Shown piece after piece: positions 1 through 4,214 of a DNA stretch of 6,166 nt. The position numbers and the translations under genes were made by a program. Origin of the DNA: Planctomycetia bacterium. Lineage in GTDB: Bacteria; Planctomycetota; Phycisphaerae; Phycisphaerales; SM1A02. The stretch is from contig JAACEA010000341.1 of the NCBI GenBank assembly GCA_009936695.1, forward strand, positions 1-6,166. Direction: 5' to 3'. The notes beneath the pieces are model-generated. The model did no database searches. It saw only the letters and a list, made by a program, of their open reading frames with translations, and was not told the DNA's origin. Every line of letters starts with the position of its first letter. The stretch's first letter is position 1.

Positions 1-274
1 GGGCCTCCTTGAGGGCCACGCCGTTGATGACGGTGCCCAGCATGCCCATGTAGTCGGCGGTCGACTGGTCGATCGTGCCGTCCTTGGCGAGCGTCGCCCC
101 ACGAATGATGTTGCCTCCGCCGCAGACCACCGCGATCTGGACCCCGAATCGACTGGCGGCGGCGATCTCGGTCGCGATGTGGGTCAGCTGGTCGGAGCCG
201 ATGCCGAGCTGGCCGGCCTCGGCGAAGCTCTCCCCGCTGATCTTGAGAATGACGCGGCTCGGGGTGGCGGACAT
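1..274 (-). CDS. pyrH: UMP kinase, N-terminal 91 codons (partial, runs off left edge)
   Basis: Uridylate kinase phosphorylates UMP to UDP with ATP in the cytoplasm, an essential step of pyrimidine nucleotide synthesis. The minus-strand translation from the ATG at 274-272 shows the bacterial UMPK amino-acid-kinase fold signatures in order: ILKISGES (about residues 9-16, K11 and the SGE loop), GIGSDQL, VVCGGGNIIRGA (about 49-60, phosphate/UMP-binding glycine loop), and ADYMGMLGTVINGVAL (about 73-88). This follows E. coli PyrH closely, where the same blocks read LKLSGEAL, VIGGGNLFRGAGLAK and DHMGMLATVMNGLA. The start is supported by GGAG at 286-283, 8 nt upstream. The remaining roughly 150 residues lie left of the window. 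In many bacteria pyrH follows rpsB-tsf; here its upstream side is a divergent operon, so it appears to begin its own transcription unit. Family assignment is very secure. Confidence 0.96.
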   Translation of the reverse strand, partial: MSATPSRVILKISGESFAEAGQLGIGSDQLTHIATEIAAASRFGVQIAVVCGGGNIIRGATLAKDGTIDQSTADYMGMLGTVINGVALKEA

Positions 275-282
275 GGGGGACG

Positions 283-286
283 CTCC
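283..286 (-). promoter_or_regulatory. Ribosome binding site of pyrH
   Basis: GGAG on the minus strand, 8 nt before the ATG at 274. It fixes the pyrH start and is one of the clearer Shine-Dalgarno sites in the window. Confidence 0.7.
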
Positions 287-312
287 GGCGGTTGCGGGTG
301 GGACGAGCTTCG

Positions 313-342
313 ATTGTCCCCTCCAACGGCGGTCGGGGTCAA
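313..342 (-). promoter_or_regulatory. Candidate sigma70-type promoter for pyrH
   Basis: On the minus strand, TTGACC (342-337, five of six matches to TTGACA) is followed after 18 nt by GACAAT (318-313, four of six matches to TATAAT). Transcription would begin near 305-307, leaving a leader of about 30 nt that contains the pyrH Shine-Dalgarno. Spacing and position fit a housekeeping promoter. No transcript data are available, and promoter consensus in this lineage is not certain. Confidence 0.45.
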
Positions 343-360
343 CCGAACCGACACCCCGAC
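332..360. repeat. 8-bp inverted repeat in the divergent intergenic region, possible operator or hairpin
   Basis: GTCGGGGT (332-339) and ACCCCGAC (353-360) are perfect inverted copies separated by 13 nt. The left arm overlaps the predicted pyrH -35 element at 337-342. The 13-nt interval contains two direct copies of AACCG. This could be a binding site for a dimeric repressor controlling pyrH, the divergent operon, or both. As RNA it could fold into a GC-rich hairpin, but no clean U-run follows on either strand, so a classical terminator is unlikely. Function is inferred from position only. Confidence 0.4.
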
Positions 361-472
361 TTTCCGGTTTGGTGGACCGAATCGCGAATGTCCCGACGTA
401 TGGTCAGTGGGAGGAATCCACTCGATCGATCGGGTTTCCGAGATCCATCGCACGGTCGGCGTGGAATCCGCC

Positions 473-478
473 CATAAT
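473..478 (+). promoter_or_regulatory. Possible -10 element for the VWA/ExbBD operon
   Basis: CATAAT matches TATAAT at five of six positions and lies 28 nt before the ATG at 507, inside an otherwise GC-rich stretch. No acceptable -35 hexamer is found 16-18 nt upstream (the sequence there is about CACGGT), and there is no extended TG motif. The box is the best candidate I can see but is weak. An activator-dependent or alternative-sigma promoter is equally possible. Confidence 0.25.
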
Positions 479-506
479 GGAGACCGTTCCACGAGCGTGA
501 CCAAGG

Positions 507-1520
507 ATGGCTGAACACGACTCCAACTCCGCGACGCCGCCCGCTTCGAACGCCGATTCGAACGTGGATCCTGCGCAGCTCGCGGAGCGGATACGCGACC
601 TGGTCGAGGAACGACGTCGACTGCTCCGGCAGCGTCGCATCCACCTGCTCCTGCTCGGTCTCGCGGTCTCGCTGCCGATTCATCTCGCGATCATGATCTG
701 GCTCTGGTCGACGCATCGGGAACTCCCGCCCGCCGCGGTTCCCGCCGCGGTCGTCCTCGATCTCTCGATCCTGCCCGACGAGACGTTGCAGGACATGCTC
801 GATGCGCCCGAGAGCGAGGATCTCCTCAGTCCCGAACTGGCGACCGACGCGGGCGAGGAGGCGATGAATCTCGAATCCGAGCTGACCGCCGAGGTCCCCG
901 ACTTCGAACTCGAGGCGACCGGTGGAGGATTGACGACGGTGGTGGGCAGTACCGGGGAGGGGCTCGGTGCGGGACTCGGTTCGGGCGCCGGGGCGGGGGC
1001 CAGCTTCTTCGGCATCCAGTCCACCGGCAATCGCTTCGCCTACATCGTGGACATCTCGGGTTCCATGGGACAGGATGGAAAGATGGTCGCGGCGATGGCG
1101 GAACTGAAACGTTCGCTCAAGCGACTGCCCGACTACGCGGCGTTCATGGTCGTGCTCTACTCGAGCCATCCGGTGGTCCCCTCGTTCCAGGACGGCTGGC
1201 TCCGGGCGAGTCGGGGGAACCTCTCCCGGATCAACGCGTGGATCGACGGACTCCAGCCCGGTGGCGGCACCGAGCCGATGCCGGCCTTCGAGATCGTGTT
1301 CGAACTCGACGTCCGTCCCGACGTGATCTTCTTTCTCACCGACGGCCTGATCCCCGGCAGCGTTCCCGCCGAGGTCGGGAATCGAAACGGCAAGCGGTCC
1401 GGGGCGGCGGTCATCAACAGCATCGCGTTCGGGACCGAGGCGGGACACGAGCCGCTCCGGCGGATCGCCTCGGAATCCGACGGGGTCTTCCGGTTCGTGC
1501 CGACGGGGATGCGTCCGTGA
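507..1520 (+). CDS. Membrane-anchored VWA-domain protein with a TonB/TolA-like anchor
   Basis: A 337-residue protein. Domains in order: charged cytoplasmic N-terminus (1-45, very Arg-rich at 36-44); one transmembrane helix (about 46-68); Pro/Ala and acidic periplasmic linker (about 72-137); Gly-rich hinge (138-165); VWA domain (about 174-333). The MIDAS metal site looks complete: DISGS at D182/S184/S186, T255 in GGGTEP, and D279 in FFLTDG. VWA domains usually bind protein ligands through a divalent metal. Positive charges before the helix predict N-in topology with the VWA domain in the periplasm. The helix carries S55-x3-H59-x6-L66, matching most of the TonB/TolA 'SHLS' anchor. It heads an operon with ExbB and two ExbDs, suggesting it is their PMF-driven partner (inference). 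ATG 507 is the first possible start after an in-frame TGA at 498-500. No well-spaced Shine-Dalgarno is present. VWA identity is secure; the function is not. Confidence 0.9.
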   Translation: MAEHDSNSATPPASNADSNVDPAQLAERIRDLVEERRRLLRQRRIHLLLLGLAVSLPIHLAIMIWLWSTHRELPPAAVPAAVVLDLSILPDETLQDMLDAPESEDLLSPELATDAGEEAMNLESELTAEVPDFELEATGGGLTTVVGSTGEGLGAGLGSGAGAGASFFGIQSTGNRFAYIVDISGSMGQDGKMVAAMAELKRSLKRLPDYAAFMVVLYSSHPVVPSFQDGWLRASRGNLSRINAWIDGLQPGGGTEPMPAFEIVFELDVRPDVIFFLTDGLIPGSVPAEVGNRNGKRSGAAVINSIAFGTEAGHEPLRRIASESDGVFRFVPTGMRP

Positions 1521-2602
1521 CGCCGCGCCGTCCCAACCTCGCCACGACGGTTTCGATCGTCCTCGCCGCCTCGCTCGCCTCTGGCGCGACGGCCGATCGG
1601 GAACTGCATCGTCGCGACGGCGCAGCGCCGCTGGTCGTGGAGCGGGTGGCCGCCACCGGTGCCGGCGTGCAGGCCACGGTGCGCTCGGAGGGACTCCGGT
1701 TCGAGCGGCTCGTGCCGTGGGATCGCGTCGCGTCGATCGATCTCGACGAAGCCGGTGGACTGGAAGCGGGGATCGCCCGGGGCATCGAGAAGGGGACGCT
1801 CGTCTGGCGCGGCCGCACCCGACTGAACCGCGGTGACGCGGTGCTCGCGCGGGCCGCCTTCGAGTCGGCGTTCGCCGCCGGGGTCCTGCCGACCTCCGAG
1901 CTCGGTGGGATCGCGCTCGAGGGCGTGGTTCGTGCCGCGATCGCGGCCGGCGACACCTCGCCGGCGCTGGGCGAGGCGGTGCTGGTCTCGGAATTCTCCC
2001 CCGGTCTGGTCGAACCGTCGCGGTTTCCCCGCGGTGCGGTTCTGATCGATCCGGACACCGGGCTGGTCGCTTCGGTGCCTCCGGTGGGGGAGGACGCTGA
2101 TCGCTCCCGGATGCTCGACTGGTTCCGGCGGGTGCCCGCCCCCGACGCGAGGGCCGCGATCCGCCGCACCCTCTTCGTCCGGCTGCTGGAAGGAACGGGA
2201 CCACCCGACGAGTCCGGTCAGGATCTCTCCGACGGCGAGCGATTCCTCCTTCGACTCACCGAACTCGATGCGGAAGACGCCGGCCGGCGGGAACGGACGC
2301 GTCGAACCCTGCTCGCCGCCGCCGCGGACGCCCCCGTCTGGAAGACCGCGTGGATCCGCTTCTTCGCCGGCCGTGGGACGCTCGCCCGCGAAACCGACCC
2401 CGAAATTCGCATGCGCGGCGTGCTCGACCTCGTCGAAGTGATCGCGCTCGAGTCTTCCGCACCCCCGGTCCTTCGTCGCGCGTCGCTCCGACTCGCGGCG
2501 GCGGCGCTCCGGGACCTCGGCCGATCGGAATCGGCCGCCATCCTCGAATCGTTCCTGATCGCCGAGCGTGCCGATGACGCGCTCCCGGAGAACCTCCCGT
2601 GA
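1517..2602 (+). CDS. Exported protein of unknown function, N-terminal signal peptide and helical body
   Basis: The reading frame is open from 1238, but the gene is best started at GTG 1517, whose GTGA overlaps the stop of the VWA gene. This gives 361 residues beginning with a signal peptide: basic n-region (PRR), hydrophobic core (about 10-22), and likely cleavage after SGATA at residue 26. A weak GGGGA site lies at 1505-1509. Residues about 38-76 (LVVERV to WDRVASIDLD) alternate hydrophobic positions and end in PWDRV, resembling a small beta-barrel or SH3-like segment. The rest, about 83-355, is largely amphipathic Ala/Leu/Arg/Glu helix, possibly degenerate TPR/HEAT-like repeats. No catalytic motif is seen. 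Its place between the VWA gene and exbB suggests a periplasmic partner of the complex. I do not recognise the family. Confidence 0.82.
   Translation: MTPRRPNLATTVSIVLAASLASGATADRELHRRDGAAPLVVERVAATGAGVQATVRSEGLRFERLVPWDRVASIDLDEAGGLEAGIARGIEKGTLVWRGRTRLNRGDAVLARAAFESAFAAGVLPTSELGGIALEGVVRAAIAAGDTSPALGEAVLVSEFSPGLVEPSRFPRGAVLIDPDTGLVASVPPVGEDADRSRMLDWFRRVPAPDARAAIRRTLFVRLLEGTGPPDESGQDLSDGERFLLRLTELDAEDAGRRERTRRTLLAAAADAPVWKTAWIRFFAGRGTLARETDPEIRMRGVLDLVEVIALESSAPPVLRRASLRLAAAALRDLGRSESAAILESFLIAERADDALPENLP
2587..2590 (+). promoter_or_regulatory. Ribosome binding site deciding the GTG start of the ExbB-like gene
   Basis: GGAG lies 8 nt before GTG 2599, inside the last codons of the preceding gene. 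It supports the GTG whose GTGA overlaps the upstream TGA at 2600-2602. Confidence 0.6.
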
Positions 2603-3363
2603 ATCCCACCCTTCGCATGTTCGCCCAGGCTCCCGGCTCCGATGGGGGCGGGCTCGGTCCGAGCCTGCTCACCTACATCTCCGGCGGTGGCTTCATCGGC
2701 TGGATCATCGTCGCCCTCAGCGTGGTCGCACTCACGCTGGTGGTGATCCACGCGGTCCAGATCCGCCGCACCACGCTGCTTCCCGCGGTGCAGGTCCAGT
2801 CGATCCGCGACCTGCTCGCGGCGGGTCGCGCCGATGCCGCACTCGAGTACTGCTCGCTCGCGGACAACGACTCCTTCCTGACGCGGATCCTCGCCCCCGG
2901 ACTCACCCGGTACCTGCGTTCCCCGTTCGGCGCCTTCGAGATCAAGCAGGCGATCGAGGAGGCGGGTGCTGAACAGGCGGCTCGTCTCTACCGGGCGACC
3001 GACGGTCTCGGCATCATCGGCACCGTCGCGCCGCTGCTGGGACTGCTCGGAACGGTGCAGGGGATGATCGGCGCGTTCGATAGCGTGGCCGCCAGCGCGG
3101 TCGCGGACGCGAACTACTACGAGGCGCTGGCCGGGAATATCTCCCTCGCCCTGATCACCACCATGCAGGGGCTCATCGTCGCGATTCCCAGCGTCACGCT
3201 CTTCACGGTGTTCCGCAACCGGATCGACGCCATCGGGGCGGAGGCGGGCCAGGAACTCGATCGCATGGTGCTGCTGCTCGAGTCCTCGGGTGCCGGTGGG
3301 GCGGCCGGCGGCATGCCCGGCGGCATGCCTCGCGCGGTCGGCGGAACCGGGGGCAACGCATGA
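2599..3363 (+). CDS. MotA/TolQ/ExbB-family proton channel subunit
   Basis: A 254-residue inner-membrane protein. In the family, a pentamer of this subunit surrounds an ExbD/TolR dimer and converts proton flow into force. Three transmembrane helices are visible: about 30-52, 136-159 and 178-205. The second has the family block APLLGLLGTVQGMIGAF (T152), and the third has ALITTMQGLIVAIPSV (T187/T188). The cytoplasmic loop at about 55-130 (RDLLAAGRADAALEYC..., FEIKQAIEEAG) also fits. Two oddities: the third helix has Leu183 where E. coli ExbB and TolQ carry a conserved Glu in ISEAL/IAEAL; and the C-terminus is a Gly-rich tail containing a GGMP duplication. Start is GTG 2599 with GGAG 8 nt upstream. 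The gene overlaps its neighbours by 4 nt at both ends. Family assignment is secure; whether it serves a TonB-, Tol- or motility-like role is open. Confidence 0.94.
   Translation: MNPTLRMFAQAPGSDGGGLGPSLLTYISGGGFIGWIIVALSVVALTLVVIHAVQIRRTTLLPAVQVQSIRDLLAAGRADAALEYCSLADNDSFLTRILAPGLTRYLRSPFGAFEIKQAIEEAGAEQAARLYRATDGLGIIGTVAPLLGLLGTVQGMIGAFDSVAASAVADANYYEALAGNISLALITTMQGLIVAIPSVTLFTVFRNRIDAIGAEAGQELDRMVLLLESSGAGGAAGGMPGGMPRAVGGTGGNA
3307..3330 (+). repeat. 12-bp tandem duplication in the exbB-like gene tail
   Basis: GGCGGCATGCCC (3307-3318) is followed directly by GGCGGCATGCCT (3319-3330), 11 of 12 bases identical. It encodes GGMP twice (residues 237-244) in the predicted cytoplasmic Gly-rich tail. 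This looks like recent slippage in a low-complexity linker and keeps the reading frame. Confidence 0.8.
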
Positions 3364-3788
3364 GGTTCGACGCCCGTCGTCGGAAATCGAGACTTCTGCC
3401 CGTCGACATGACGCCGATGATCGACATCGTCTTCCAGTTGTTGATCTTCTTCCTGACCACGGCGCAGCTCGCCCAGTTCTCCCGTGCGGAGATGGATCTC
3501 CCGGAGGAGGCGGGCGAGCAGGTCGAGACCGCCGAGGAGGCGGGGATCATCGTGAACGTGCTCGCGGATGGATCGATCGAGATCGCCGGCGAGATCCTCG
3601 GCGACGCGTCGTTCGCGGTGCTCGCGGAGGAGCTCGTGATCGATCACCGGGGCGACGACCTCGCACGGCTTCGACCGCTGGTGCGGGCGGATCGGAACGC
3701 ACCGGCCGCGAGGTTGAATCGCGTGCTCGAAATGCTGCAGGCCGCGGGCGTTCCCGCGGTTCGAATCGCCACGGCGCCCGGAGGCTGA
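3360..3788 (+). CDS. ExbD/TolR-family protein A
   Basis: A 142-residue stator subunit. Short basic cytoplasmic N-terminus (RRRKSRLLPVD), then the canonical TPMIDIVFQLLIFFL helix (about 18-34) with the proton-carrying Asp at D22, equivalent to D25 of E. coli ExbD. The periplasmic domain (about 45-142) has the family pattern: GIIVNVLADGSIEIAGE, a helix, RPLVRADRNAP, then NRVLEMLQAAGVPAVRIAT. It closely fits the usual ExbD length and fold. ATG 3360 overlaps the upstream stop as ATGA, implying translational coupling to the ExbB-like gene. It should form the axle inside the ExbB ring, either as a homodimer or as a heterodimer with the next gene product. Confidence 0.95.
   Translation: MRFDARRRKSRLLPVDMTPMIDIVFQLLIFFLTTAQLAQFSRAEMDLPEEAGEQVETAEEAGIIVNVLADGSIEIAGEILGDASFAVLAEELVIDHRGDDLARLRPLVRADRNAPAARLNRVLEMLQAAGVPAVRIATAPGG
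3780..3784 (+). promoter_or_regulatory. Ribosome binding site deciding the TTG start of ExbD protein B
   Basis: GGAGG, 7 nt before TTG 3792, within the last codons of ExbD protein A. A strong site at good spacing favours the rare TTG start over the internal ATG at 3831, which has no comparable site. Confidence 0.65.
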
Positions 3789-3791
3789 ATC

Positions 3792-4214
3792 TTGCGGATC
3801 GTTCCTCGACATCACCAGTCCGACCGACGCATGGCGCTCTCGCTGTCGTCGATGATCGACGTGGTGTTCCTGCTGCTGGCCTACTTCCTGATCACCACGG
3901 TGGTGACGCAGCGCGAGGATCGACTGACCCCGAATCTCCAGCTCGAGCGCGACGCGAGCGGAGGAGAGACGCAGGATTTCGAGCCCCAGGTGGTCGAGGT
4001 GCTGATGGCCGATTCCGGGGTGGTCTTCCGCATCGGAGCCCGCGATTTCACGGACCGCGCGGCGCTGGTCGCGGCGCTCGAGGAGCTTCCCAAGGATCCG
4101 GGGCTGTTCATCCGGGTGACGGACGGACCGTCGGTCGGGGATGCGGCGATGGCGATCCAGTGCGGCCGCGATGCGGGGTTCGAGGAGGTGACGTATGTCC
4201 CGGCCACGGATTGA
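3792..4214 (+). CDS. ExbD/TolR-family protein B (TTG start)
   Basis: A 140-residue second ExbD paralogue, 3 nt after the first. The cytoplasmic N-terminus is basic (RIVPRHHQSDRR). The transmembrane helix (about 18-38) contains SSMIDVVFLLLAYFL with the key Asp at D23. The usual Thr-Pro before the helix is replaced by Ser-Ser (S19-S20). The periplasmic part (about 45-140) keeps the ExbD outline: VVEVLMADSGVVFRIG, a helix, GLFIRVTDGPSVGDA, then RDAGFEEVTYVPA. TTG 3792 is chosen because a perfect GGAGG lies 7 nt upstream. Starting at ATG 3831 would remove the basic cytoplasmic stretch before the helix. Two divergent ExbD/TolR subunits per ExbB are known elsewhere, for example AglQ and AglS with AglR in the Myxococcus gliding motor, so a heterodimeric stator is plausible. 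Confidence 0.92.
   Translation: MRIVPRHHQSDRRMALSLSSMIDVVFLLLAYFLITTVVTQREDRLTPNLQLERDASGGETQDFEPQVVEVLMADSGVVFRIGARDFTDRAALVAALEELPKDPGLFIRVTDGPSVGDAAMAIQCGRDAGFEEVTYVPATD
4183..4191 (+). promoter_or_regulatory. Consensus Shine-Dalgarno of the last gene
   Basis: AGGAGGTGA is a full nine-base complement to the canonical anti-Shine-Dalgarno, ending 3 nt before ATG 4195 (GGAGG core to ATG: 6 nt). It is the strongest site in the window and lies inside the coding region of ExbD protein B, fixing the overlapping start. Confidence 0.8.

Larger units (their letters stand above)
275..506. other. Divergent intergenic region between pyrH and the VWA/ExbBD operon
   Basis: About 232 bp without a convincing reading frame. 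It holds the predicted pyrH promoter, the 8-bp inverted repeat, a 10-bp palindrome CGATCGATCG (423-432) and a weak -10-like box (CATAAT, 473-478) for the rightward operon. I see no tRNA, riboswitch core or strong terminator. Any control linking pyrH to the operon would have to act here. Confidence 0.7.

Noticed and set aside
332..380. Rho-independent terminator in the divergent region
   Set aside because: The hairpin is GC-rich but neither strand shows a proper U-run after it, and no gene converges on it.
1238..1516. N-terminal extension of the exported protein upstream of GTG 1517
   Set aside because: The 93 extra codons overlap the VWA domain in another frame and encode an Arg-rich stretch. 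Starting at GTG 1517 reveals a normal signal peptide and an operon-type overlap.
1934..1947. 14-bp palindrome GCCGCGATCGCGGC
   Set aside because: Lies in an Ala-rich coding stretch of the exported protein; likely chance from GCG/GCC codons around ATC.
339..2204. Long minus-strand open frame (621 codons) opposite the VWA gene and its neighbour
   Set aside because: Arg/Pro-rich composition without domain signals, antisense to an intact VWA gene and a signal-peptide protein. Typical of GC-rich third positions suppressing stops.
3636..3647. 12-bp palindrome GTGATCGATCAC
   Set aside because: Within ExbD protein A codons for VIDH. No promoter context; consistent with the general abundance of GATC.
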